Part shown: positions 35,453 through 43,261 of the stretch, piece by piece
Layout: each line of letters begins with the position of its first letter
Numbering within the stretch: the stretch's first letter is position 1
Source: Actinoallomurus soli
GTDB lineage: Bacteria > Actinomycetota > Actinomycetes > Streptosporangiales > Streptosporangiaceae
Length of the DNA stretch: 64,000 nucleotides
Assembly (NCBI RefSeq): GCF_024055715.1
Contig: NZ_JAMXMV010000001.1
Coordinates: forward strand, 1,054,001-1,118,000
Direction of reading: 5' to 3'
The notes under the pieces: model-generated
Told to the model about the DNA's origin: nothing
Database searches by the model: none
Seen by the model: the letters and a program-made list of their open reading frames with translations, nothing else
Position numbers and translations under genes: made by a program

Positions 35453-36546
35453 GCGAGGAGGCGCGGGGGCGGGACGACGGACAGGCCGGACGGGACGCGA
35501 TCAGCGAGGAGGTGCACGGACGGCAGGCGCTGAGCCCCGGGGACCACGCGCGCGACGCGCTCACCGGTACCGCCGGCCCCCGCCGGCGCCGTCGCCGCCG
35601 CGAACGGCCGGTGGTGCCCGAGCCGGAGTTCACCTCCTACTACGGCAGGCCGGTGGTCAAGCCGCCCGTCTGGAAGGCGCTCGACATCGCCGGATACCTG
35701 TTCCTCGGCGGACTGGCGGGCGCGTCCTCGGTCCTTTCCGCCGGCGCCGAGCTGACCGGACGGCCCCGCCTGGCCCGCGGCACCCGGATCGGCGCCGCCG
35801 GCGCGATCGCGGTGAGCCTGGCCGCCCTGGTCCACGACCTCGGCCGCCCCGCGCGCTTCGTCAACATGCTGCGGGTGCTGAAGTGGACCTCGCCGATGAG
35901 CGTCGGCTCCTGGATCCTCAGTGCGTACGCCCCGGCCGCCGGAGCCGCCGCCCTCTCCGCCGTGACCGGCCGCCTCCCGCGGATCGGCACGGCCGGCGCG
36001 ATGGCCGGCGCGGTCGCCGGACCGGCCGTCGCCGCCTACACCGGTGTCCTCCTCGCGGACACCGCGGTCCCCGGATGGCATGAGGGCCACCGCGAGCTGC
36101 CGTATCTGTTCGTGTCCTCGGCCGCCGGGGCGGGCGGCGGCCTTGGCCTGCTGGTCGCGCCACTGGCGGAGGCGGCGCCCGCCCGCCGCATGGGCGTGGC
36201 GGGCGGCACCGCCGAACTCCTGGTGGCCCACTTCATGCGAAGGCGGATGGGCGTCGTCGCCGAGGCGTACGAGACCGGCCGCGCCGGCGTGCTCATCCGT
36301 ACGGCGGAGGCCCTGACGGGCGCGGGCGCCCTCGCCGCCGTCCTCGGACGGCGCAGCCGATGGCTCTCGGCCGCCGCGGGCGGGGCACTCCTCGCGGGCT
36401 CGGCCCTCACCCGTTTCGGCGTCTTCGAGGCCGGAATGATCTCCTCGAAGGACCCGAAGTACACGGTCGTCCCCCAGCGCGCCCGCCTCGACGCCCGCGA
36501 CGACGGGAACGCCGTACGGCCGGACGGCACCGTCCAGCAGCACTGA
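35449..36546 (+). CDS. nrfD: NrfD/PsrC-type membrane subunit of formate dehydrogenase
   Basis: This 365-residue integral membrane protein has a ~70-residue charged N-terminal tail (with an arginine run around 45-52), then eight or so helices. The NrfD motif region LAALVHDLGRPARFVNMLRV and KWTSPMSVGSWILSAYA is clear. NrfD proteins carry quinone-site electrons without heme; they replace cytochrome b-type gamma subunits of the E. coli enzyme. The ATG overlaps the fdnH stop. A C-terminal RFGVFEAGMISSKDPKYTV is typical of the formate-dehydrogenase-linked branch. The three subunits form a quinone-reducing formate oxidase. Confidence 0.9.
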   Translation: MSEEARGRDDGQAGRDAISEEVHGRQALSPGDHARDALTGTAGPRRRRRRRERPVVPEPEFTSYYGRPVVKPPVWKALDIAGYLFLGGLAGASSVLSAGAELTGRPRLARGTRIGAAGAIAVSLAALVHDLGRPARFVNMLRVLKWTSPMSVGSWILSAYAPAAGAAALSAVTGRLPRIGTAGAMAGAVAGPAVAAYTGVLLADTAVPGWHEGHRELPYLFVSSAAGAGGGLGLLVAPLAEAAPARRMGVAGGTAELLVAHFMRRRMGVVAEAYETGRAGVLIRTAEALTGAGALAAVLGRRSRWLSAAAGGALLAGSALTRFGVFEAGMISSKDPKYTVVPQRARLDARDDGNAVRPDGTVQQH

Positions 36547-36733
36547 CCCTCAGCTCCCCACCCTGCCCGCGACAGCGGCCATCGGCACGCTCACGCGCGA
36601 AGGCATGCCATCGCCGGGTCATGGCGGCAACGACGTCCGCCCGGGCGAGCGTGCTGGATTGAACCGTCGAGCGTTCCGCTCCGTATGCCGGAGAAGGACT
36701 GGTCTGTGGTGCCGTAGCGAAGGGGATGAAGCA

Positions 36734-37336
36734 GTGCTGTCGGATGAATCGCCGGGCGTGCGAGCCCAATGGCAGTCGTGCCGGGCGAAGACCCGCTGCG
36801 CGCGTGGTGCCCGGCACGTCACCGGGGCGGACATCGTCCGGATCTCCCGTACGCTTGCCGTGGAACCGTGGCATTTCACGCAGACCGCGCCCGCCGTGGC
36901 CGGCGACCCCACCGGGATCGTCCTTGACAAAGGCCGGCGCCGGGTCTTCCTCAAGCTCGCCAACGCCATGCACGGGTGCGTCTTCTCGGTCCGTGCTCCC
37001 AGCGGCGCGACCTGCTGTGGCCTGGGAGATGTCGCTCCGATCTCATGCCGGATCTTCCCGGCCGCCACGAAGGACGGCGCTCCGGAGGTACGTCCCGAGC
37101 CCGGATGCGACTGCCGGGAGTGGGAGCTGGAGGATCTGGACCAGGAGGCGCTGACCGAGGCCCTGCGCACCTGGTCGGCCGATCGCGACCATTGGTTCGA
37201 GGTCGTGGCGCGGTGGAACGCGCTGGCCGCCGAGTCCAATGAAGACTTGGGCATCGAGGATTTCCAGCGCTACCTGCTCGAGGCGCAGTACGCCCGTGAG
37301 GCCGGCGCCGGGTGGCCCGAGGAGGTGACGGCATGA
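36734..37336 (+). CDS. YkgJ-family cysteine cluster protein
   Basis: This protein of about 200 residues with a GTG start shows cysteines patterned as in the YkgJ/CxxCxxCC family: CRAKTRCARGARHVTGADIV, MHGCVFSVRAPSGATCCGLG, ISCRIFPAAT and EPGCDCREWE, able to bind zinc or an iron-sulfur cluster. The first motif is degenerate (Cys spacing differs). Its stop overlaps the ATG of a second YkgJ protein, so they are co-expressed. It lies 187 bases after the FDH operon; a role there is possible but unproven. Start uncertain. Confidence 0.7.
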   Translation: MLSDESPGVRAQWQSCRAKTRCARGARHVTGADIVRISRTLAVEPWHFTQTAPAVAGDPTGIVLDKGRRRVFLKLANAMHGCVFSVRAPSGATCCGLGDVAPISCRIFPAATKDGAPEVRPEPGCDCREWELEDLDQEALTEALRTWSADRDHWFEVVARWNALAAESNEDLGIEDFQRYLLEAQYAREAGAGWPEEVTA

Positions 37337-37908
37337 ACGGCAGCGGTGCCAATGTCGCCGGCTGTGCCGGTTGCGCCGGCAGATGCTGCCGCTCGTACGC
37401 CGTCGGAGTCACCGTCAGGGATGTCCGGGCGCTCGCCGAAGGAACCGCCATGCATCCCAGCGACTTCATCAGGCTTCGGGACACCAAGGGAGAGGGCTTC
37501 CGCCTTCAACCGGGCGGGCCCGCGAAGGAGATCTGTCTGCAACGCAGATCGGAGACCGGTGCCTGCGTGTTCCTCATGGAGATCGCCTCCGGCATTGCCC
37601 GGTGCGGTGTCTACGCCCACCGCCCGCTGGTGTGCAGCACCTTTCCCCTGAGCCTTCACCGTGGCGTGGTGACGACCCGCGAGGACACGGTCTGCGGTCC
37701 CGACTCCTGGAACCTCGCCACGATGGACCTTCCCGCCTACCGGCGCGACATCACCCGCGACCGATCAGCCTGGGCCGAACATCGACAGGTCATGCGGTCC
37801 TGGAACACGGTCGTCGATGCCCGCGGCTGGAAGGCGACTTCCCAAGACCTTTATGAATACCTGCTGAACTGCCCGCTCGAAGCGGCGGCGCAAGGTCACA
37901 AAGACTGA
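37333..37908 (+). CDS. YkgJ-family cysteine cluster protein, canonical form
   Basis: This 191-residue protein opens with CAGCAGRCCRSYAVGVTVRD, a clean CxxCxxxCC motif, and continues with GACVFLMEIASGIARCGVYA and HRPLVCSTFPL, the standard four-block metal-binding pattern of the YkgJ/PF03692 family. Family members include the flagellin N-methylase FliB; most bind a metal cluster and have unknown targets. It is translationally coupled (ATGA) to the preceding, more divergent paralogue. Tandem YkgJ pairs suggest a heterodimer. Confidence 0.8.
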   Translation: MNGSGANVAGCAGCAGRCCRSYAVGVTVRDVRALAEGTAMHPSDFIRLRDTKGEGFRLQPGGPAKEICLQRRSETGACVFLMEIASGIARCGVYAHRPLVCSTFPLSLHRGVVTTREDTVCGPDSWNLATMDLPAYRRDITRDRSAWAEHRQVMRSWNTVVDARGWKATSQDLYEYLLNCPLEAAAQGHKD

Positions 37909-37910
37909 AC

Positions 37911-37935
37911 GCCACGGCCGCGCGTGGCCCCCTTT
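37911..37935 (+). terminator. Intrinsic terminator after the YkgJ pair
   Basis: GCCACG-GCCGCG-CGTGGC is a perfect 6-bp stem with a 6-base loop, two bases after the stop codon, followed by CCCCTTT. Position and stem are convincing for a rightward terminator. Confidence 0.6.
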
Positions 37936-38261
37936 CGATGACGACATCGGTCTCGACGCCGTCAGAGGCGTTCCTGTGAGCGGAAGGGCTTTCGCCGACC
38001 GTCGCGGGACCGCCCTGGGCGCCGAGAACCGGTGGGGGAGCGAGGTGCGGAAAACCGCTCGACAGGGGCGGCCGGTGATCAGCCCTCCTCCGGCGGATAT
38101 CGGCCGCCCATGCCCCAGATGGCGAGTGCCGCCGTCCTGGCGGGCGACCGCCTCCCCGCCGGCCGGACGTCCGACGACCGTGGTCAGCGGCCCTCCAGCG
38201 GCTCTTGAGGCGCCGGCGGCACAGTGCTCTCCGTTCGCAGCGACGGGGAGAAGGTGCCGGA
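37936..38261. other. Intergenic stretch upstream of the multicopper oxidase
   Basis: 326 bases with no convincing gene. GGGGAGAAGGTGCCGG just before 38262 supplies the ribosome site for the oxidase. No obvious copper-responsive dyad was found. Confidence 0.4.
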
Positions 38262-39674
38262 ATGCTCGATCGGAGACAGACCCTGAGGATCGGTGCGCTG
38301 GGGGGCGCGGCACTGCTCCTCCCGGGCGGCGCGCGCGGTGCGGTCGCGCGCGCGGCGGACACGTCGCCGTTCTCACTGCCGCTCGTCGTCCCGCCGGTCA
38401 AGCGCCCGGTGCGCCGGACGGCCACGACGGACTACTACGAGATGACCATGCGGGAGGCGACCGCCCAGATCCTGCCCGGCGTGCAGACCCCGGTGATGAC
38501 GTACGACGGGTGCTTCCCCGGCCCGACGATCCGCGCCCGACCCGGCCGGCGCGTCGTGGTGCGGCAGCGGAACGCCCTGGGGATGGAGGCCGTGGTGCAC
38601 CTGCACGGGGCGCACGTGCCGGCCGACAGCGACGGGCACCCGAAGGACCCGATCGCGCCGGGCGCCTTCCGCGACTACGTCTACCCGAACCTGCAGCCCG
38701 CCGCGACGCTCTGGTATCACGACCACACGCACCACATGGAGGCCGAGATGGTCTTCCGCGGGCTGGCCGGCTGCTACCTGCTGGACGAACCACGGAGGAC
38801 CGGCCTGCCCGCGGGCCGCTACGACCTGCCGCTCATGCTGCGCGACGCGCAGTTCGACGACCAGGGCGGCCTGGTGTTCACGATGGGAGACGCCCGGAAG
38901 CGCACCGTGCTCCTGGTCAACGGGTGCCGGCAGCCCTATCATCCGGTCGCCGCCCGCAAGTACCGGCTGCGGCTGATCAACGGCGCGAACACGCGCTACT
39001 TCACGCTCGGCCTCAGCGACGGCCGTCCGATGTGGCTGATCGCCTCCGACGGCGGCCTGCTGCCGGCACCCGTGCGCGCCACCGGCGTCACCCTCTCACC
39101 GGGCGAGCGGGTCGACGCCGTCGTCGACTTCGCCGACCTCGCGCCGGGCTCGCAGCTCACCCTGCGGAACACCGACGCGAACACCGGCCAGCCGTCGGAC
39201 CTCCTGCGCTTCGACGTCGTCCGCCGGGCGTACGACCCCAGCCGCATCCCGTCGAGGCTCGGCGGCTCCCCGCCCGACCTCGGCCCGGCGGCGGTCCACC
39301 GCGACATCGTCATGGGGGTGAACCCCATCACCGGCATGTCCGAGATCAACGGCAGGTCCTTCGACATGGACCGGATCGATCAGCGGATCCAGCTCGGCCA
39401 GACCGAGGAGTGGCGCATCGTCAACAGCGACGTCAACCCGCCGATCCGGCACAACCTCCACGTGCACGGAACGCACTTCCAGGTCATCGATCGCAACGGC
39501 GTACCGGTGTCCGGCCACGAGGCCGGCTGGAAGGACACGGTGGCGATCCCGAACGGCGGCGACGTGCGGATCAGGGTGCGCTACGAGCGCTATACCGGCC
39601 TGTACCTCTACCACTGCCACCTGCTCGATCACTCGTCGATGGGCATGATGGCCCAGTCCGAGGTCACCGCCTGA
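38262..39674 (+). CDS. Multicopper oxidase, CueO/bilirubin-oxidase type
   Basis: This 470-residue three-cupredoxin oxidase has the N-terminus LDRRQTLRIGALGGAALLLP, a Tat signal (RRQTL). Copper ligands: VVHLHGAHVPA and TLWYHDHTHHM in domain 1, RHNLHVHGTHFQV and LYHCHLLDHSSMGMM in domain 3, giving type 2/3 histidines and the type 1 Cys-His-Met set. These enzymes oxidise phenols or Cu(I) and reduce O2 to water outside the cell. The solitary TatA at 26.0 kb or the genome's main Tat system would export it. Its TGA is the first codon of repeat copy A. Confidence 0.92.
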   Translation: MLDRRQTLRIGALGGAALLLPGGARGAVARAADTSPFSLPLVVPPVKRPVRRTATTDYYEMTMREATAQILPGVQTPVMTYDGCFPGPTIRARPGRRVVVRQRNALGMEAVVHLHGAHVPADSDGHPKDPIAPGAFRDYVYPNLQPAATLWYHDHTHHMEAEMVFRGLAGCYLLDEPRRTGLPAGRYDLPLMLRDAQFDDQGGLVFTMGDARKRTVLLVNGCRQPYHPVAARKYRLRLINGANTRYFTLGLSDGRPMWLIASDGGLLPAPVRATGVTLSPGERVDAVVDFADLAPGSQLTLRNTDANTGQPSDLLRFDVVRRAYDPSRIPSRLGGSPPDLGPAAVHRDIVMGVNPITGMSEINGRSFDMDRIDQRIQLGQTEEWRIVNSDVNPPIRHNLHVHGTHFQVIDRNGVPVSGHEAGWKDTVAIPNGGDVRIRVRYERYTGLYLYHCHLLDHSSMGMMAQSEVTA

Positions 39675-39808
39675 GCCGGCGGGACGCCAGCCGAGGCTCA
39701 ACGCAGAGGATCCTCGTCGTCACGGCAACGAAAACCCTCGGCGCAACGCCGCCGGTCGGCGCCGCCCAGACCATGCGGTACGTCGTCAGTCGCGGGACGG
39801 CCTTGTGC
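39672..39808 (+). repeat. Copy A of a ~140-bp direct repeat (left bracket)
   Basis: Copy A shares about 85% identity by eye with copy B at 43120-43261, in the same orientation, from TGAGYCGGCGGGACGC through GAGGATCCTCGTCGTCA, CCCTCGGCRCAACGCCGCCG and CAGTCGCGG to GGCCTTG. Its last ~25 bases correspond to the 3' end of the acyl-CoA reductase gene inside copy B, but with two bases deleted, so here it is a non-functional gene tail. The two copies enclose 3.3 kb. Confidence 0.85.
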
Positions 39809-39826
39809 TTCTGCTTGTTCGGTGCC

Positions 39827-40423
39827 CTATCGGGCTTCGTGGCCGGCGAAGCAGTCCTCGACTTGTCTTAGGGCCGCCTGCCAGGGGAAGGCTGCGATGC
39901 GCTCGGTCCCCGTACCCGGCGGGTGTGGCTCGAAGCCTCCAGGGCCCAGGAGAACGTTCATGTTCTCGGCCGCCAGTTCGTCGACGCTCCGGCGGAAGGC
40001 CCGCCGTCCCGCCATGGCGGTGTTCACGAACGGCAGGAATACCGTGGGAATACCGAGACCGGGGGCTTCGGCGAGGATGCCGAGTGCGTAATTGTCGCTG
40101 ATGCCGGCGGCGCATTTGTTCATCGTGTTGTAGGTCGCCGGAGCGACGATGATCGCATCGGCTTTGGGCGAGCGTGGTTCTTCCGGCCTGCGGTACTGAC
40201 TTCGGACCGGACGTCCGGTCTGGGTTTCCAGGCTCGGCACGTCGAGGAAGTTCAGGGCTGAGGGCGTGGCGACGACTTGCACGTCCCAACCACGTCGCTG
40301 AGCCAGGTCGACGAGCCGGCCGACCTCGGCAGCCGGTCCGGCTCCGCACACGATGGCGTACAGGACACGCCCCTGATGCTCCTGTGTCACAGACAGATCC
40401 CCATCTGGTGAGTCGGTGGCCAC
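39827..40423 (-). CDS. Flavoprotein, PPC-decarboxylase (HFCD) superfamily
   Basis: This 198-residue protein begins in earnest at RVLYAIVCGAGPAAEVGRLV and has ADAIIVAPATYNTMNKCAAG, ISDNYALGILAEA and PTVFLPFVNTAMAGRRAFRR, the fold and FMN-contact pattern of the flavoprotein family containing CoaC and EpiD. A GTG start follows the regulator stop by 18 bases. In actinobacteria such flavoproteins are recalled next to XRE/TPR regulators as a conserved pair of unknown purpose. It probably binds FMN; decarboxylation of a thiol-carboxylate is possible. Confidence 0.82.
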   Translation of the reverse strand: MATDSPDGDLSVTQEHQGRVLYAIVCGAGPAAEVGRLVDLAQRRGWDVQVVATPSALNFLDVPSLETQTGRPVRSQYRRPEEPRSPKADAIIVAPATYNTMNKCAAGISDNYALGILAEAPGLGIPTVFLPFVNTAMAGRRAFRRSVDELAAENMNVLLGPGGFEPHPPGTGTERIAAFPWQAALRQVEDCFAGHEAR

Positions 40424-40441
40424 TGCTCGAATGTTCCTGCA

Positions 40442-41680
40442 TCAGAAACGGACTGCGATCTGAGTGCCGAACTCCCTGATCTGCCTCTTGAGGCTCCGGG
40501 GAGCGGCAGCCAGGAGATCGCGCACAAGGCGGTGGACGGCTGGTCGGGTTGAGACTTCTTGGGGGGCGAGTTGATGGGCGGCACGCAGGATCTCGTATGC
40601 CTTCTCATGCTTGCCCCATTGAGTGAGGGCGCGGGATGTATCGATCAGGAGGGCGGCTTTGCGCTCGGTGATGGGGATGCGGTCGAACTCGATGCGGCGG
40701 GCTTCGGCGATGGCGTGTCCTGCGTCGCCGAGGGAGGCGGAGATGTTGACACGATGGAGCCGGACATTGGTGGGGCCGAAGGCGGTCCGTCGGTAGTTGT
40801 GGTCTCCGCCGAGGCGGTCGGCGGCGTCTTCGGCTTCGTCCAGCATGGTCGCGACGGTGGCACGGTCGTTCCGCCGCCCGGCCGAGGTCGCTCCGCGTAG
40901 AAGGAGCGACCCGTAGATCGACAGCGAGTCGGGGGTGTGCTCGTCGATGTCGCGTTCCAGCCTGACGGCACAAGCGGCGGCGGTCGCGCTAGCCGCGTCG
41001 TAGTGGCCGTCGTCCATCAGGGCGTGGGTGACGATACGGGCACTGGAGCCAATGGTGACAGGGTCTTCGCTGATGCGAGCGGCTCGCATACTGCGATCGG
41101 CGGCCGGCCAGGCGAGCCCCTCGTCGTCGAGTTTCAGCAGGATGCTCGCAGCGACGTGGTACGCCTCAGCGGACAATGTGTGGGCCTGGAGCCTGTCGTC
41201 TCCCTTAAGGAGATCGCATGCGGACGCCAGGTCGGCGAGCAGGCCCGGTAGCGCCTTGATCGCCGTTGAGTAGCGGCACGCCTGGTAGTCGCGCTTCGAC
41301 GCGGCGACCGACGCACGCAGAGCGCTGAGATCCGGGCGGACGGAGTCGGGCAGCCCTTCGGAGACATCCGGATGACCGGCCAGGGCGGCGGCGAAGGCCT
41401 CGACGCCTGCAAGGGGTGTGCGGCTGTCAGGGAGATCGGAGAGAACGGCCCTGAAGAGTCCGGCTGTGGTGAGTCGATGGAACGTTCGCCTCTGCACGGG
41501 ACTCCCCTCCTCGTCGGTATTCAGGCACGCGATGGCGATCTGAGTCTGACTGGCTCCGGCATATTGTCGGATAAGGCGGAACAAACGGCCGATATCGCGT
41601 GCTCGTAACGCGGCGAGGGCGTCGGGGTGGCTCCACAAAGACGGCGGGATGGTCATCGGACCCATTCCACGTCCCGGCAT
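40442..41680 (-). CDS. XRE-like regulator with helical (TPR-like) C-terminus
   Basis: This protein of about 412 residues starts at an ATG behind GGAGGGAAGCGCG. Residues ~30-55, IGRLFRLIRQYAGASQTQIA, match the first helices of the actinobacterial XRE family, but the usual recognition helix does not follow: the next residues (ACLNTDEEGSPVQRR) do not resemble an HTH in any frame I checked, so the DNA-binding part is degenerate or unusual. From ~100 on, repeated helical pairs (ADLASACDLLKGDDR, TLSAEAYHVAASILLKLDD, LLIDTSRALTQWGKHEKAYE) suggest TPR-like peptide or signal binding. It is followed 18 bases on by the flavoprotein. Confidence 0.72.
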   Translation of the reverse strand: MPGRGMGPMTIPPSLWSHPDALAALRARDIGRLFRLIRQYAGASQTQIAIACLNTDEEGSPVQRRTFHRLTTAGLFRAVLSDLPDSRTPLAGVEAFAAALAGHPDVSEGLPDSVRPDLSALRASVAASKRDYQACRYSTAIKALPGLLADLASACDLLKGDDRLQAHTLSAEAYHVAASILLKLDDEGLAWPAADRSMRAARISEDPVTIGSSARIVTHALMDDGHYDAASATAAACAVRLERDIDEHTPDSLSIYGSLLLRGATSAGRRNDRATVATMLDEAEDAADRLGGDHNYRRTAFGPTNVRLHRVNISASLGDAGHAIAEARRIEFDRIPITERKAALLIDTSRALTQWGKHEKAYEILRAAHQLAPQEVSTRPAVHRLVRDLLAAAPRSLKRQIREFGTQIAVRF

Positions 41681-41863
41681 CGCGCTTCCCTCCGTTCTGT
41701 CCATATTGCGGTGCAGAATCGTGCCGGCTGCGGCTGAGCGTATATCCCACCGAGGGATATCAGGCGGTTATGGGTCCGAGTGTGCCATCGGCGGATCTTT
41801 GATCGCATGCAACGCGAGAAGACGAGCGAGCTGTCGTTCATATCTCCGATGGGCGGCAGGGAC

Positions 41864-42154
41864 ATGGCCGGACCGAGTCATCAGCGAGAGCTCGAAGCGC
41901 TGGTGGAGCTGTGCCGGGAACTGATTCGACTCGGCGTCACGAGCGTCGGGATGAGCGACGCTCGCCCTGCCGTCTCGATGCGGGGCGGCCTGGCGGATCG
42001 CAAGATCTGGGTCGAGGTGGACGGCTCCCGGTGCGCGTTCGTGTGGTGTCGGGAGCATCACGAGCGACACACGATGGACGACCCGGCGGGGGCCGCTGCG
42101 CGGCTGGTCGAGTACCTGAGGATTCGTAACGCCGAGTCGGGCGACCCGGGATGA
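41864..42154 (+). CDS. Small conserved-type hypothetical protein
   Basis: This 96-residue protein starts at an ATG following GGCGGCAGGGAC. It has LVELCRELIRLGVTSVGMSD, then KIWVEVDGSRCAFVWC and a C-terminal AGAAARLVEYLRI, suggesting an alpha/beta domain. It overlaps the next gene by ATGA. It diverges from the XRE-like regulator and lies inside the repeat-bracketed segment. No family recognised. Confidence 0.6.
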   Translation: MAGPSHQRELEALVELCRELIRLGVTSVGMSDARPAVSMRGGLADRKIWVEVDGSRCAFVWCREHHERHTMDDPAGAAARLVEYLRIRNAESGDPG

Positions 42155-42369
42155 CACCAGATCCCGACCTCGTACTGCGGCGGCGGTTCCCGGGGTTGGT
42201 GTTCTGGCTCGGAGCGAGTACGGGGACCTGGTGGGCGCTGATCCCTCCGCCGAGCGGCTGGCGGCTCATCGAAGCCGCCGATCCCGATCAACTCACGCGC
42301 GCGGTTCTCGAATCCCGGACATGGCCGTGGCCCGCCCCCTGGCGCGGGGCCTGCTGGACGCGCCGATAG
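42151..42369 (+). CDS. Small hypothetical protein coupled to the previous gene
   Basis: This 72-residue protein starts at ATG overlapping the preceding stop (ATGA). It contains LRRRFPGLVFWLGASTGTWW and is tryptophan-rich (seven Trp in the second half and middle). Translational coupling supports it being real. Function unknown. Confidence 0.55.
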   Translation: MTPDPDLVLRRRFPGLVFWLGASTGTWWALIPPPSGWRLIEAADPDQLTRAVLESRTWPWPAPWRGACWTRR

Positions 42370-42491
42370 GCGGGGCGGCCGAAATGTTCGGTGAAGCCGC
42401 CAGAGATCGGTCTCTTATCGGGAGGAATTGCCCGGTAAGCAAGGCTTCGCCGAGCCCTTTGCAGGGTCAAGACAGAGAGGAGGTGGAGTTC

Positions 42492-42592
42492 GTGAATGAA
42501 GCGGTGTGGCGCAAGGCATCGCGTCGGTGCGGGGCTATACCGGCGAGGACGGTGAGGCCTGCGTCGAGATCGCCGTCATCGGCATGCGGTGA
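42492..42592 (+). pseudogene. DUF397 protein remnant with frameshift
   Basis: A GTG preceded by AGAGGAGGTGGAGTTC opens NEAVWRKASR, the typical start of DUF397. At about 42523 the frame breaks: shifting by one base restores VRGYTGEDGEACVEIAVIGM-R and a stop at 42590-42592. The CVEIA motif is the DUF397 core. The restored product would be only 33 residues, lacking the usual vRDSKdP tail. DUF397 genes normally sit beside XRE regulators in actinobacteria, as here. Sequencing error, programmed shift or decay are all possible; decay is favoured by the short length. Confidence 0.65.
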
Positions 42593-42599
42593 GTGACAG

Positions 42600-42632
42600 G
42601 GCGTCCCCCCGAGGCGAAGTCGGGGGGACGCC
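42600..42632. terminator. Perfect 13-bp GC hairpin
   Basis: GGCGTCCCCCCGA (42600-42612), a 7-base loop, and TCGGGGGGACGCC (42620-42632) pair without mismatch. It lies right after the DUF397 remnant and 24 bases before the next start. Very stable; a terminator for the upstream gene, or possibly an attenuator for the next. Confidence 0.75.
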
Positions 42633-42656
42633 TCCCTCGATCCTAAGGACTGATCC

Positions 42657-43109
42657 GTGCACTTCCATGCGTACCTCTACCGAGGTCCCGGCGAGGCGAT
42701 CAAACCGTTCGACGACGCCCGGCGCGTCGGGACGCCCGAGTTCCAGACCGCCGTCGTCCCGCCCGAGGCCACCAGCGCCTGGCTGGCCCGGCCTGCCCGG
42801 ATGGTGAAGGGCACCTGGGACGATCCCGCCGACGCGGTGACCTGGCTGGCACAGCAGTACACCGACATCGCCGACCAGCGCATGCACCTGGACCGGCAAC
42901 ACCAGGCGCCCTCCCTGGAGACGATGACCGCGAACGCCCTCGACACCCTGCGCCGTGGCAACGACGTCGTCTGGGCCTGGTGGCTCAGAGGCGGGAACTT
43001 GGCCGACCTCACCGTGGTCTGTTGCCCGAACCGGGACGGGGACCCACGGTGTCCACTCGGACGCGAGGACGGAAGACCGGCGAGCGTTCGAACGGGCTCA
43101 CATCGCTGA
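42657..43109 (+). CDS. Hypothetical protein
   Basis: This 150-residue protein with a GTG start follows AAGGACTGATCC. It begins HFHAYLYRGPGEAIKPFDD and contains TWLAQQYTDIADQRM, then ALDTLRRGNDVVWAWWLRGG and LADLTVVCCPN. The ...GNDVVWAWWLRGG-x-LADLTVVCCPN end is recalled from actinobacterial hypothetical proteins near DUF397/XRE genes, but no function is known. It is the last gene before repeat copy B. Confidence 0.6.
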   Translation: MHFHAYLYRGPGEAIKPFDDARRVGTPEFQTAVVPPEATSAWLARPARMVKGTWDDPADAVTWLAQQYTDIADQRMHLDRQHQAPSLETMTANALDTLRRGNDVVWAWWLRGGNLADLTVVCCPNRDGDPRCPLGREDGRPASVRTGSHR

Positions 43110-43119
43110 GGTCAGAGCT

Positions 43120-43261
43120 TGAGTCGGCGGGACGCGGGCTCCGGAGGCTCAGCGCCGAGGATCCTCGTCGTCATGGCGACGGAAACCCTCGGCACAACGC
43201 CGCCGGGCGGCTCCGCGCCGACCGTGCGTACGTGGTCAGTCGCGGATTACGGCCTTGGTGC
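43120..43261 (+). repeat. Copy B of the ~140-bp direct repeat (right bracket)
   Basis: Copy B aligns to copy A (39672-39808) over its full length with a few short gaps. Its right 26 bases are the last codons and stop (43236-43238) of the acyl-CoA reductase gene, read on the minus strand (TKAVIRD-stop). A repeat that carries a gene's 3' end on one side and a broken copy of it on the other resembles attachment-site duplication or an old segmental duplication. Confidence 0.85.

Noticed and set aside
36547-36733. A tRNA-Sec gene near the selenoprotein operon.
   Set aside because: No cloverleaf, T-arm GTTCRA-type sequence or acceptor pairing was found in this gap or in 31254-31359.
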